64,000 nucleotides of DNA from Halorubrum xinjiangense (GTDB lineage Archaea; Halobacteriota; Halobacteria; Halobacteriales; Haloferacaceae), in NCBI RefSeq assembly GCF_900102375.1, contig NZ_FNBO01000003.1, forward strand, positions 124,001-188,000. The letters are read 5' to 3'. Below are positions 1 through 9,132 of this stretch, one piece after another. Below the pieces are notes generated by a model, which saw only the letters and a program-made list of their open reading frames with translations, made no database searches and was not told the DNA's origin. The position numbers and the translations under genes are program-made. Every line of letters starts with the position of its first letter. Within the stretch, counting starts at the first letter, position 1.

Positions 1-680
1 TCCCGCAAGAGCAGTTCGGTACGCCGCTCGGCCAGTCGCGTGACCTCTCGGTCCACGAGTCGCAGTCGCGCCTCTGGGAGAACCACGTCGGGCGCAGCGA
101 GGCGTTCTGGCAGGAGTTCCTCCCCATTTTCAAAGAGCACTTCCCGCAGACGGAGGCGGCGACGGTCCGGGACGCCTACGAGGCGTTCAACCAGGTGTAC
201 GAGGACAATCTCATCCGCGTCGAGGCCGACGAGCTTACCTACCACCTCCACATCGTCATCCGGTTCGAGATCGAGCGCGACCTGATCCGCGGCGACCTCG
301 ACGTCGAGGACGTGCCCGAAGTGTGGAACGACAAGTACGAAGAGTACCTCGGTATCCGCCCCGACACCGACAGCGAGGGCTGTCTCCAGGACATCCACTG
401 GAGCCACGGCAACTTCGGCTACTTCCCCACCTACTCGCTCGGCTCCGTGATGGCCGCCCAGCTGTTCGCGGCCGCCGAGGCGGAGATAGACGACCTCGAC
501 GGGAAGATCGCGGCGGGCGAGTTCGACGCCCTCCACGACTGGCTCGGCGAGAACGTCCATCGGCACGGCTCCCGCTACGAGACCAACGAGCTGGTGAAGC
601 GCGCGACCGGCGAGGACTTCTCGGCGGACGCGTTCCTCGACTACGTCGAGGAGAAGTACGGCGAGCTGTACGGGATCTGA
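1..680 (+). CDS. M32 family metallocarboxypeptidase (Taq-type), C-terminal part
   Basis: The gene runs in from the left edge; the reading frame begins at base 3 and the last ~225 codons are present. The family removes C-terminal amino acids from peptides in the cytoplasm and needs a metal ion. The segment HESQSRLWENHVGRS, typical of M32 enzymes just after the metal site, is at the left end, and DIHWSHGNFGYFPTYSLG follows in the middle. The HExxH zinc motif itself would lie upstream, outside the window. The family is usually about 500 residues, so slightly under half is seen. The downstream kinase gene converges on it. Confidence 0.9.
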   Translation, partial: PQEQFGTPLGQSRDLSVHESQSRLWENHVGRSEAFWQEFLPIFKEHFPQTEAATVRDAYEAFNQVYEDNLIRVEADELTYHLHIVIRFEIERDLIRGDLDVEDVPEVWNDKYEEYLGIRPDTDSEGCLQDIHWSHGNFGYFPTYSLGSVMAAQLFAAAEAEIDDLDGKIAAGEFDALHDWLGENVHRHGSRYETNELVKRATGEDFSADAFLDYVEEKYGELYGI

Positions 681-714
681 GGCGGACACGAACGCACAAC
701 TGCGATTCGCTGTC

Positions 715-1824
715 TCACGGCTCGGCGGTTTCGACGCCGCGGATCTCGAACCGAGCGCCGCCGGGCGCGCTCTCCATTATCTCGACGTCCCACCCGTGGG
801 CGTCGGCGATCTGCGAGACTATCGACAGGCCGAATCCGGTCCCGTCGTCTGACGTGTAGCCGGCCGCGAACACGTCCCCGCGGTCGTCCGGCGAGATGCC
901 CGGGCCGTCGTCGGCGACGTAGAAGCCGTCGGCCAACTCGCCCACCGTCACGGAGACGTCGTCGCCGCCGTGGTCGAGCGCGTTTTTCAGTAGGTTCTCG
1001 AGGAGCTGGCGCAGGCGGTCGCGGTCGGCGCGGACGTCGCGGTCGCACTCGACGCTGAGCGTGGCCGAAGGCGTCGCGAGCGGGTCCCAGCAGTCGGCGG
1101 CGAGCGCCCCGATATCGACCGCCGCGAGCGAGAGCGTCTCGGAGCCCATCTTCGCGAACAGCAGCAGGTCGTCGATGAGCCGCTCCATCCGGTCGTGCGC
1201 GTCTGCGACCGCCTCGAGATGCGGGCTCGAACAGTCCGCGGCGACGAGTTCTAACCGGCCCGTGGCGACGCCGAGCGGGTTCCGGATGTCGTGGCTCACC
1301 GCGGACGCGAACTGGTCGAGCCGGTCGTTCTGCCGCTGGAGCTCCCGTTCCCGGTCGAGCCGGTCCAGCGCCGTCTCGGCGTGGCTGAGGAGGAGTTCCG
1401 CCAGCTCAACGTCGTCGTCGTCGAAGGCGTCCGGCGTCGTCTCGACCGCCTGAAACACCCCGTGGTCGCCGATCGGTACGCTGATCCCGGACCTGTACGA
1501 CGCGTCGGCCGGCACCGTCTCGTCGTCCGGCGTGACCTCGGCGACGGTGTACGACTCTCCCGTCTGGTAGGTCTTGCCCGCCAGCCCCTCGTCGATACGC
1601 ATCTGCTGGCTGCCGTCGGGCGGCGCGGCCGCGGACGTGGCGCGCGGGACGAGCCGCTCGCCGTCCCGTATCATGATAGTACACAGGTTGAAATCGAGGA
1701 GGTTGGCGGCCGCTGCGACCGTCCGTTCGCAGACGCCCGCGACTGTCTCCTCTGTCTGGATCGTCGTCGCGACGTCGTGGAGCGTTTCGATGACGGCCGC
1801 GCGCCGGGCGCGTCCCATATCCAT
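715..1824 (-). CDS. GAF-domain sensor histidine kinase
   Basis: A soluble histidine kinase of about 369 residues with no obvious membrane segment. Residues ~10-150 look like a GAF sensor domain. The HisKA phospho-acceptor box SHDIRNPL is near residue 176. The HATPase part has an N box (LLENLLKNALDHG) and G boxes (DDGPGI, GTGFGLSIV). It should autophosphorylate on the His and pass phosphate to a response regulator, but none is adjacent. I chose the ATG at 1824; another ATG lies two codons later, and an in-frame TTG lies one codon earlier. The ligand is unknown. Confidence 0.88.
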   Translation of the reverse strand: MDMGRARRAAVIETLHDVATTIQTEETVAGVCERTVAAAANLLDFNLCTIMIRDGERLVPRATSAAAPPDGSQQMRIDEGLAGKTYQTGESYTVAEVTPDDETVPADASYRSGISVPIGDHGVFQAVETTPDAFDDDDVELAELLLSHAETALDRLDRERELQRQNDRLDQFASAVSHDIRNPLGVATGRLELVAADCSSPHLEAVADAHDRMERLIDDLLLFAKMGSETLSLAAVDIGALAADCWDPLATPSATLSVECDRDVRADRDRLRQLLENLLKNALDHGGDDVSVTVGELADGFYVADDGPGISPDDRGDVFAAGYTSDDGTGFGLSIVSQIADAHGWDVEIMESAPGGARFEIRGVETAEP

Positions 1825-1957
1825 CAATCAAAACGGAGTGTAATGAATCTTACAGTCAGTCACTTCGACTCTGTCTCGCCGGAGTCGCGTCGAGGGCTCC
1901 TACTCTCGACCGGTTCGAGCCGCCGGACCGGATTCGCCCTCCTGCTCCTCGACGCGG

Positions 1958-2575
1958 TCACACGCCCAAGCGGAACCCCGTCATCAACACGATTATCGCG
2001 AGCATCACGGCGCCCTCGAACAGGCCGACGACGAGGTTCTTCTTCTCGATCGATTCGAGCCGTGAGGCGTCCGGGTCGGGCGACACCGTCTCGTAGTACG
2101 CGCTGAGCTGGAGGCGGTGCGGGACCGCCAGTCCGAACGCGAACAGTCCCCAGCCGAGGCCGAGCGCGAGTCCGGACCACGTCCCGCCGAAGCCGTAGCC
2201 GAGGCCGAGGCCTGGCGTGAGAAGCACCGTTCCGGACAGCACCGTCGTCAGCGAGAAGCCGACGAGGAAGAAGACGGCCTTCGGGATGAGCGTCTCGTTT
2301 ACCGCCGCTGCCGCCTCCTCGTCGAGCCCGCCGAGCGTCGGGCCGATGATCGCGGGGAAGATCAGCGCGAAGCCGAACCACACCGCGCCGGCGGCGATGT
2401 GCGTATAAAAGAGCAACTCGGTGCTCGCGAGCGCGAGGCTCGCGGCGAGAAAAGCCAACGGGACGAGGAAGCTCCCGGCCGCGAACGCCGGGTTCGCGGC
2501 GTCCGCGAGGTGTCGGATACGTTCGAGGAACCCGAGTTCCGCGACGCGACGCCCGCCTTCGGTAGCGACTGCCAT
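1958..2575 (-). CDS. haloarchaeal multi-pass membrane protein, CopD-like topology
   Basis: About 205 residues. A short N-terminal region is followed by roughly five hydrophobic segments, including one with HIAAGAVWFGFALIFP. A His followed by Ala/Gly in a helix is seen in CopD-like and related copper or heme membrane proteins, but I cannot confirm such a role. The ATG at 2575 is preferred over a GTG two codons upstream because that GTG is part of the GGTG stretch that would serve as its ribosome binding site. It stands alone between a kinase gene and the divergent 7TM/ATP-grasp unit. Function unknown. Confidence 0.7.
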   Translation of the reverse strand: MAVATEGGRRVAELGFLERIRHLADAANPAFAAGSFLVPLAFLAASLALASTELLFYTHIAAGAVWFGFALIFPAIIGPTLGGLDEEAAAAVNETLIPKAVFFLVGFSLTTVLSGTVLLTPGLGLGYGFGGTWSGLALGLGWGLFAFGLAVPHRLQLSAYYETVSPDPDASRLESIEKKNLVVGLFEGAVMLAIIVLMTGFRLGV

Positions 2576-2836
2576 GGACACCTAATCCGGAGAAAGCGTA
2601 AAATGCGTTCTGGTCGACACGATCGCGGCCGGTTTTCCGTAGTATCGACTGGTGTGTCGTGAGTTAATCGGGGGCCACAGTAGGTAGCTAGAGGCTAACT
2701 TAAGTACTCGTAGGAGAATTGATAGGTAGATGATGTGCTTCAGATGCGATCTCGTAGGCGGGTATGAGAGGGGCTTCTCGTCCCAGAACGAAGAGAGTAG
2801 CCTACCCATACTCGGCGATGTGTTCGCGGGTGAATC

Positions 2837-4534
2837 GTGGAATTAGATCTCAAACAGCATCTCCCGAGTTTGGTGCTTCTGTTCGGGCTGACAGTCGTCG
2901 GGGTGTTTCTGCGGGCCAATTCCGATCTGTTCGTGCCGGTCGCGCAGGACCTCGACTTCGCCTTCCGGCTGATGATCGCCGGGACGGTTATCGCGGTCAT
3001 TCGGAACGAGCTCGGAATGAGCACCTTCGGCGTGTTCGGGCCAGTGATCCTCTCTTTCTCGTGGGTGGTTATCGGCCCGTTCTGGGGGTTCGTTATCATT
3101 GCGTACATCTTTATCATCACGTCGCTCGCCCGCGTCGCCATCAGTGACTTAGACCTCGGGACCGCCCACCGTGTGGCGTCACTCCTCGTCGTCGCAGCCA
3201 TCGGCCTGTTCGTCCTCGAAGCCGCCGCTCAACTCCAAAATCTCCAATCGCTCCAAGCGGTCATCCTCTTCCCGGTGGTGTTGACCACTTGGTACGCTGA
3301 GCGCTTCGTCGGCAGTCTCACCGAGACCGGCTGGCCGCCTGCGACTCGCCGCCTCGCCGCGACGCTTCTTAGTATCGCTGCGGCGTTCTTTGTCGTCACC
3401 TACGAGCCGCTCGTCGGACTCGTCATCCGTTCGCCGGAGCTGTGGGTCGCGCTTGTCGCGGTCAACATTCTTTTTGGGACGGTCACCGACACTCGTCTCG
3501 CCGAATACCTCCGATTCAGGACGTTACGGCGCTCTCTCGGGACGAAAAACGCCGGAAATATTCTCACAATGCGGATCAGAAATCGAGAGTTCATCAGCAG
3601 ATACAACCCCGCGTCGGTCATGGCGGCGTTCGATAAGGGCGACATGAAGAAAACGCTTCACGGGCTTTCAATCCCCACGCCCGCCACCTATCTCATCGCT
3701 GCGGACGAGTCCGATTTCCAAGAACTTCGGACGCTCCTCGAGACAAAAGACGAGTTCGCCATTAAACCGATCGATGGATCCGGTGGCCGTGACGTGCTCG
3801 CCGTTCGGGGGCGCGACGAGGAGACCGACGAATTCCTCACGAACCGCGGGCGGCTAACAGCCGATGAGATCGTGGCTCACACTCGAAATATCTGCGTCGG
3901 CGGTGTCAGTGACTACGGTGCTCGCAGAGAGGCCCTCGTCGAGGGGTTCATCACACCCGACGGGATGCTTGCGAACCGAATAACGGACGGAGTGCCCGAC
4001 CTTCGAGTCATCACCCTCCTCGGCTTTCCGGTGATGTCGATGGTCCGGCTCCCGACCGAGGAGTCGAACGGAACTGCGAATATCCATACGGGTGCCGTCG
4101 CCGTCGCTATCGACATTGCAACCGGTGAAGCGTCCGGTGGCTACCAGCAGACGCACGACGAATTCATCGATTCCCACCCCGATTCGGGAGCCGACCTCGA
4201 ATTCAGCGTTCCCGACTGGGAAGCCGTCCTCACAATGGCGTCACAGGCCGCCATCTCGAGCGGCCTCGGGTTCGCCGGCGTGGACATCGTCTTCGATGAG
4301 GAGGACGGACCGATGGTGCTTGAAGTGAATCGACGTCCCGGTCTCGGCATCCAGAACGCGAATATGGACGGCCTGCTCCACCGCCTTCGCACCGTCGAAG
4401 CGCACGGTGATCTGGACCAATTCCAATCCGCACACAACCGCGTGCGCCGCTCGCAGGAATGGGCAACGCATGACTGGGAGATGGTCGAGCAACCATCGAC
4501 GGACCGCAAGACCGCAAGCGAGGTGAGTATCTGA
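2837..4534 (+). CDS. 7TM membrane domain fused to an alpha-L-glutamate-ligase-like ATP-grasp domain
   Basis: 565 residues. Residues 1 to ~225 are hydrophobic with about seven membrane segments. Residues ~230-545 are an ATP-grasp ligase of the RimK-related kind: SRYNPASVMAAFDKGDMKKT begins the domain, KPIDGSGGRDV (near residue 309) is the nucleotide loop, and LEVNRRPGLGIQNAN (near 494) carries the metal-binding Glu and Asn. Such ligases join an amino acid or peptide to a carboxylate using ATP. In bacteria a related 7TM region is normally a separate protein, fused to an inactive transglutaminase and encoded beside the ligase. The start is GTG. Base and codon use look less GC-rich than in neighbouring genes, which may mean transfer. 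The substrate is unknown. Confidence 0.8.
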   Translation: MELDLKQHLPSLVLLFGLTVVGVFLRANSDLFVPVAQDLDFAFRLMIAGTVIAVIRNELGMSTFGVFGPVILSFSWVVIGPFWGFVIIAYIFIITSLARVAISDLDLGTAHRVASLLVVAAIGLFVLEAAAQLQNLQSLQAVILFPVVLTTWYAERFVGSLTETGWPPATRRLAATLLSIAAAFFVVTYEPLVGLVIRSPELWVALVAVNILFGTVTDTRLAEYLRFRTLRRSLGTKNAGNILTMRIRNREFISRYNPASVMAAFDKGDMKKTLHGLSIPTPATYLIAADESDFQELRTLLETKDEFAIKPIDGSGGRDVLAVRGRDEETDEFLTNRGRLTADEIVAHTRNICVGGVSDYGARREALVEGFITPDGMLANRITDGVPDLRVITLLGFPVMSMVRLPTEESNGTANIHTGAVAVAIDIATGEASGGYQQTHDEFIDSHPDSGADLEFSVPDWEAVLTMASQAAISSGLGFAGVDIVFDEEDGPMVLEVNRRPGLGIQNANMDGLLHRLRTVEAHGDLDQFQSAHNRVRRSQEWATHDWEMVEQPSTDRKTASEVSI

Positions 4535-4791
4535 TGTCATCGAGCAAAGTCGGTGACACCGCGTGGCCGTACACGCAGCTTACAGCCGCTCTACTGTTCA
4601 GTATCCTCCTTTTCATCCCCATCGTCCTCGCGGGACTGCCCGGAGTCGCTCGAACGCCGATCACCGGCCTGTTCACGCGAGAGGAGGTGCTCTTGCTGTT
4701 CTTTATCGGGATGCCGCTCGTGTTCACTGTATTCGCCGTATATCGTGTCGCACAGTTTTACGGGATATTCGGAGGGAGCGAAGCAAATTAG
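4534..4791 (+). CDS. small two-helix membrane protein coupled to the 7TM/ATP-grasp gene
   Basis: 85 residues with two clear membrane segments (residues ~17-35 and ~50-70) joined by a short polar loop containing FTREE. The start ATG overlaps the TGA stop of the preceding gene (ATGA), so translation is very likely coupled and the two products probably act together. I do not recognise the family. It could be a membrane partner or stabiliser of the ligase. There is no signal peptide or cysteine. Confidence 0.7.
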   Translation: MSSSKVGDTAWPYTQLTAALLFSILLFIPIVLAGLPGVARTPITGLFTREEVLLLFFIGMPLVFTVFAVYRVAQFYGIFGGSEAN

Positions 4792-4856
4792 CAGTCGAAG
4801 GTCGGTTAGCTATTCCACCTGCGGTGGAAGCCCCGTCGTGTACGGCGAGGAGGATG

Positions 4857-6029
4857 TCACTTCTCGATGATGCTCTCCTCGACGGCCTCGCCGAAGTGGC
4901 GCGCGACGTCTTCGTAGTAGACGAGCGCCTCGTCGCCCGGCTCGACGTCGGTGACGGCCTTGCGCCCCTCGCTCGTGGCTATCTTCACGGTCTCGGCGTT
5001 CTGGATGAGCGTCTCGATCCGGTCGGTGCCGTCGTCGGTCTCGATCTCGGCCTGGATCCGGAACATCGGACGCTTCTCGATCTTCACCCGGCCCACCACC
5101 GCCTCGCGGGTGTGGCCGTCGGTGTCGACGACCTGGACCTCGTCGCCGCTCGACAGCTCGGCCAGGTAGTTGGTGCCGCCCTCGGGGTTGCGGACGTACG
5201 CGTGGACCGCGCCGGCGTTCACGCGGAACGGGCGCGAGGCGACGTACGGCGACTCCGCGGTCTCGGCGTGGACGAAGAAGAGCCCGCGCGACATCGATCC
5301 GACTAACATTCCCTCGCTGTCGTCCATCAGCGACCCGGTGTCGATGCAGACGCGGTCGGCCATCCCGGTCTGTTCGACCTCGGTCACCGCGGCGTGTCGG
5401 AGGTCGAGCGTCTCGCGGTCGGCGGCGTCGCGGGCCTCGACCGCGCCGCGGATCTCGTCGGGGGAGTCGGAATCGAGGAGGACGCCGTCGGCGCCGATCT
5501 CCAGCGTCTCGAAGGCGGTCCGGGCCTCCGTGGCCGTCGTCGCGCCCGCGACGAGGTGCGTCTCCTCGCCGACCCGCGCGATAAGGTTCTCCAAGGGGAT
5601 GATCGACCAGTCCTCGCCGACGACCACGGTGAAGTCGGCGTCGTCGGCCGCGGCCTCGGCGAACTCCTCGTACTCGGTGCCGAGGACGCGGACGTACGCG
5701 CCCTGCGCGCGGTCGTCGCGGCGGCGCAGCGTGGTCAGGTCCGCCGACCCGGAGAAGTCGTCCGGCATCGAGACCGTCCCGTCGCCCTCGCCGCCCTTGC
5801 CGACGAAGTACGCGTCGGCCTCCGCGTTGCTCTCGGCGTCGTCGATCACGTCGGCGTCGGAGCGGAACGCGGCCACCTTCACGTCGCCAAGCTCGCGAAC
5901 GCGGCCGATGTCGTCCTCGTCGACGAGCACCCAGTCCGCGCCGGCCTCGATGGCGGCGGTGACCCGTCGTTTGCGCGCCTCCCAGTCGCCGACGTCGCCG
6001 TCGGCTTTGACCCAGACTGTGCGTGTCAT
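4857..6029 (-). CDS. aroB': 3-dehydroquinate synthase II (archaeal AroB')
   Basis: 390 residues, full length for the family. In archaea lacking DAHP synthase and classical AroB, this NAD-dependent enzyme deaminates and cyclises 2-amino-3,7-dideoxy-D-threo-hept-6-ulosonate to 3-dehydroquinate, feeding the shikimate pathway. Recognisable blocks are the start MTRTVWVKADGDVGDWE, EDWSIIPLENLIA in the middle, and SRGLFFVHAETAESPYVASR followed by RVNAGAVHAYV. It lies 58 bp downstream of the gene for the enzyme of the preceding step, on the same strand, so co-transcription is likely. Confidence 0.95.
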   Translation of the reverse strand: MTRTVWVKADGDVGDWEARKRRVTAAIEAGADWVLVDEDDIGRVRELGDVKVAAFRSDADVIDDAESNAEADAYFVGKGGEGDGTVSMPDDFSGSADLTTLRRRDDRAQGAYVRVLGTEYEEFAEAAADDADFTVVVGEDWSIIPLENLIARVGEETHLVAGATTATEARTAFETLEIGADGVLLDSDSPDEIRGAVEARDAADRETLDLRHAAVTEVEQTGMADRVCIDTGSLMDDSEGMLVGSMSRGLFFVHAETAESPYVASRPFRVNAGAVHAYVRNPEGGTNYLAELSSGDEVQVVDTDGHTREAVVGRVKIEKRPMFRIQAEIETDDGTDRIETLIQNAETVKIATSEGRKAVTDVEPGDEALVYYEDVARHFGEAVEESIIEK

Positions 6030-6087
6030 TGTCGGAACCTCACGGCGCGCCGGCTTGAAAACTGCGAAAGGAACAGCGAGCCCGACC

Positions 6088-6879
6088 TCACGCCTCGACG
6101 AACCCGCCCGCCCGCAGCGCCTCCTCCACGCCGGCCCCGTCGTGGACGACCGCGGAGACGGCGCGGGCGATCCCCTCGGGGTCGTCGTGCTGGAAGATCG
6201 ACCGCCCCATCGACACGCCGGCCGCGTCGCCGTCCATCGCGCCGCGCACCATCTCCACCGTCTCGCGGTCGGTCCCCTTCGAGCCGCCCGCGATGACGAC
6301 CGGGAGCCGGGTCGACTCGGTGACGCGAGCGAACGAGTCGCCGTCGCCGGAGTAGCCCGTCTTCACCACGTCGGCGCCGAGCTCTTCGGCGAGACGGACA
6401 GCGTGGCCGAGCGCTTCGGGGTCGGACTCGTCGACGCCCGGGCCGCGCGCGTACGCCATCGCGAGGACCGGGAGCCCGAGGCGCTCGGCGTCGGCGGTCA
6501 GCTCGGCGAGCTCCTCGATCTGGTCCGGCTCGTGGTCGGAGCCGACGTTGATGTGGAAGGAGACGGCGTCGGCGCCGGCGCGTACGGCATCCTCGGCGGT
6601 CCCGGTGACGCGCTTGTCGCTCTCGTCGGGGCCGATCGTCGTCGACCCGTTGAGGTGGACGATGTAGCCCGCGCCGTTCTTGTTGTCGTGGACGCGCGGC
6701 GCGACGCCGCGCTGCGTGAGTACCGCGTCCGCGCCGCCGGCCGTGACGCCGTCGATCGTCGACTCGATGTCGACGAGCCCCTCGACGGCGCCCATCGTGA
6801 TCCCGTGGTCCATCGGGACGATGAGGTATCGGTCGTTCGTGGAGATGCGGTCGAGTCGTGCCGAGAGTCCTGCTGTCAT
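6088..6879 (-). CDS. aroA': 2-amino-3,7-dideoxy-D-threo-hept-6-ulosonate synthase (archaeal AroA')
   Basis: 263 residues of the class I (Schiff-base) aldolase family related to archaeal fructose-bisphosphate aldolase. It makes the seven-carbon amino sugar used by the neighbouring 3-dehydroquinate synthase II. Visible marks are VPMDHGITMG near the N terminus, the DVVKTGYSGD strand with the likely Schiff-base Lys, and the phosphate-binding VIAGGSKGTDRE. The start ATG at 6879 is followed by TAGLSARLDRIS, typical for the family; an upstream in-frame ATG would add 11 unlikely residues. There is a 102 bp gap from trpA upstream. Confidence 0.93.
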   Translation of the reverse strand: MTAGLSARLDRISTNDRYLIVPMDHGITMGAVEGLVDIESTIDGVTAGGADAVLTQRGVAPRVHDNKNGAGYIVHLNGSTTIGPDESDKRVTGTAEDAVRAGADAVSFHINVGSDHEPDQIEELAELTADAERLGLPVLAMAYARGPGVDESDPEALGHAVRLAEELGADVVKTGYSGDGDSFARVTESTRLPVVIAGGSKGTDRETVEMVRGAMDGDAAGVSMGRSIFQHDDPEGIARAVSAVVHDGAGVEEALRAGGFVEA

Positions 6880-6981
6880 TGTGAGGTGAGTCGTTGTGTG
6901 AGAGTGTGGCAATCGGAGGTAAGTGGGTTTCGTTCGGGGTGGTATTGGTCCGTTTCGGTCCGCGGGCGGCCCCGCCTCGGC

Positions 6982-7827
6982 TCAGACGGAGTCGACCGCC
7001 TCCGTCCGCGAGCGGTGGCCGCGCTCGGCCCCCCGCTTCAGTTCGCGGGAGAGCGCCTCCAAGCGGTCGGCGACCGCCGCAGTCGGGCGGTCCTCCGCGA
7101 CGCCGTCGGCGACGATGTCGACGAGCGCGGAGCCGACGATGATCCCGTCGGCGCCGCCCGCGACGATGCGCTCGGCGTGGTCGCCGGCCGAGATGCCGAA
7201 CCCGACGGCCTTCGGCACGTCGTACTCGCGGAGCCGGTCGAGGCTCTCCGTGGTCTGGTCGGAGACGTCGTCGCGCGCGCCCGTCGTCCCGAGCCGGGCC
7301 TGGACGTACACGTACCCCGACACCCGCTCCATGAGCCGGTCGAGGCGGTCCGCGCGCGTCGTCGGCGCAACGATGAAGACGAGGTCGAGCCCGAGCTCGT
7401 CGCAGGCCTCGCGAAGCGGGTCCGCCTCCTCGGCCGGGAGGTCCGGGACGACGAGGCCCTGGATCCCGGCCGCGGCGGCGCGCTCGACGAAGGGCCGGGG
7501 ACCCGTCTCGTCGCCGTACTGGTAGATCAAGTTGTAGTACGTCATACAGACCAGCGCGGCGTCGACGTCCAGCTCCTCCGCGAACGAGAAGAACCGCTCC
7601 GGCGTCATCCCCGCGTCGAGCGCGCGGACGAGCGCGTCCTGGATCGTCGAGCCCTCCGCGATCGGCTCGGAGAAGGGGAGGCCGAGCTCGATCACGTCGG
7701 CGCCGCCGCGGTCGAGCGCCTCGACGTACGCCTTCGACGACTCGTAGTCCGGATCGCCGACGACGAGGTAGGGGACGTAGGCCGGGCCGTCGGCGAAGGC
7801 GGCGGCGATCGCCTCGGAGTTCGCCAT
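6982..7827 (-). CDS. trpA: tryptophan synthase alpha chain
   Basis: 281 residues, a TIM-barrel lyase that releases indole from indole-3-glycerol phosphate and channels it to TrpB. The active-site loop reads [15 protein letters not shown]. The first catalytic Glu is present, but the position of the second catalytic acid (Asp60 in E. coli TrpA) is Glu here. The phosphate-binding glycine segment is GFGISAG followed by GIIVGSALV. Its ATG directly abuts the TAG stop of trpB (TAGATG), so the two are translationally coupled. Confidence 0.96.
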   Translation of the reverse strand: MANSEAIAAAFADGPAYVPYLVVGDPDYESSKAYVEALDRGGADVIELGLPFSEPIAEGSTIQDALVRALDAGMTPERFFSFAEELDVDAALVCMTYYNLIYQYGDETGPRPFVERAAAAGIQGLVVPDLPAEEADPLREACDELGLDLVFIVAPTTRADRLDRLMERVSGYVYVQARLGTTGARDDVSDQTTESLDRLREYDVPKAVGFGISAGDHAERIVAGGADGIIVGSALVDIVADGVAEDRPTAAVADRLEALSRELKRGAERGHRSRTEAVDSV

Positions 7828-9132
7828 CTAGATTCCCCCCGTGAACATCGACATGTCCGGCGCGTTCGCCACGTCCCGCTGGTCCGTTTCCTCGATGGCG
7901 GCGTCGAGGTCCTTGTCGCCGCGTCCGGAGACGTTCACGACGACGCGATCGCCGAGCTCCTCGTGGTGCTCCTCGAGGAAGCCGAACGCGTGGGCCGTCT
8001 CCAGCGCGGGGATGATCCCCTCGGTGTTCGAGAGCCGGTGGAACCCCTCCAGCGCGGCGTCGTCGTCGACCGCGACCGGGTCCACGCGGCCCTCGTCGAC
8101 GAGGTACGCCAGCTCGGGGCCGACGCCGGCGTAGTCGAGTCCGGACGAGATCGAGTGGCTCTCCATGATCTGCCCGTCTGAGTCCTGAAGGAGCTTCGTC
8201 CGCGCGCCGTGGAGGACGCCCTCGTCGCCGGTGTACAGCGACGCGGAGTTCGGGGCGACCCCCGCCTCCTCGTCGACGTCGAGCGTGGAGCCGCCGGCCT
8301 CGACCGCGTGGAGCGCGACGGACTCGTCGTCGACGAAGTCGGCGAACGCGCCCATCGTGTTCGACCCGCCGCCCGCGCAGGCGACCACGTCGGTCGGGAG
8401 CCCGCCCGTCTTCTCTATCGCCTGCTCGCGGGCCTCCTCGGAGATGACCGCCTGGAAGTCGCGGACCATCACCGGGAACGGGTGCGGGCCGACGATGGAG
8501 CCGATCACGTAGTGGGTGTCCTCGACCGTCTCCGCCCAGTCGCGCATCGTCTCGGAGATGGCCTCCTTGAGCGTGCCGCGACCGGTCGTCACCGGCTTCA
8601 CCTCGGAGCCGTTCAGCTTCATCCGGAACACGTTGGGGCGCTGGCGGTTGATGTCGCGCTCGCCCATGTAGATCGTACAGGGCATGTCGAGGTGGGCCGC
8701 CGCCATCGCGGTCGCGGTGCCGTGCTGGCCGGCGCCGGTCTCCGCGATGATACGCTCTTTGCCCATGTACTGCGCCAAGAGGACCTGGCCGAGCGCGTTG
8801 TTCAGCTTGTGTGCGCCGCCGTGGAGCAGGTCCTCCCGTTTGAGGAATACTTCCGTGTCGTAGCGCTCGGAGAGTCGGTCGGCGCGCTGGAGCGGCGTCG
8901 GCCGCCCGCCGAAGTCCGCGAGGCGCTCCCGGAACTCGTCCAGGAAGCCGTCCTCGTTTTTCAGCACGTAGCGCTCGTAAGCGTCGGCCAGCTCCTCTAT
9001 CGCGGGCATCAGCGCCTCGGGGACGTACTGGCCGCCGTAGGGGCCGAACTTCCCGTCGTCGCGGCCGCGCTCGCGGCCGGGGCGTCGCGCTCGCTCCGTC
9101 TCCTCCGTCGTCCGCGTGTCAGTCTCGCTCAT
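7828..9132 (-). CDS. trpB: tryptophan synthase beta chain
   Basis: 434 residues, PLP-dependent, condensing indole with serine to make tryptophan. The PLP lysine is in [24 protein letters not shown] and the glycine-rich phosphate loop [10 protein letters not shown] are intact. The first ~25 residues are a polar Arg/Glu-rich extension before [11 protein letters not shown], the usual N-terminal block. The start overlaps the trpC stop by 4 bases (ATGA). Gene order trpC-trpB-trpA as one transcript is normal for haloarchaea. Confidence 0.97.
   Translation of the reverse strand: MSETDTRTTEETERARRPGRERGRDDGKFGPYGGQYVPEALMPAIEELADAYERYVLKNEDGFLDEFRERLADFGGRPTPLQRADRLSERYDTEVFLKREDLLHGGAHKLNNALGQVLLAQYMGKERIIAETGAGQHGTATAMAAAHLDMPCTIYMGERDINRQRPNVFRMKLNGSEVKPVTTGRGTLKEAISETMRDWAETVEDTHYVIGSIVGPHPFPVMVRDFQAVISEEAREQAIEKTGGLPTDVVACAGGGSNTMGAFADFVDDESVALHAVEAGGSTLDVDEEAGVAPNSASLYTGDEGVLHGARTKLLQDSDGQIMESHSISSGLDYAGVGPELAYLVDEGRVDPVAVDDDAALEGFHRLSNTEGIIPALETAHAFGFLEEHHEELGDRVVVNVSGRGDKDLDAAIEETDQRDVANAPDMSMFTGGI

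Noticed and set aside
1905-1925. GGTTCGAGCC sequence suggesting a tRNA T loop
   Set aside because: There is no acceptor or anticodon arm around it; it lies in a short gap between two genes.
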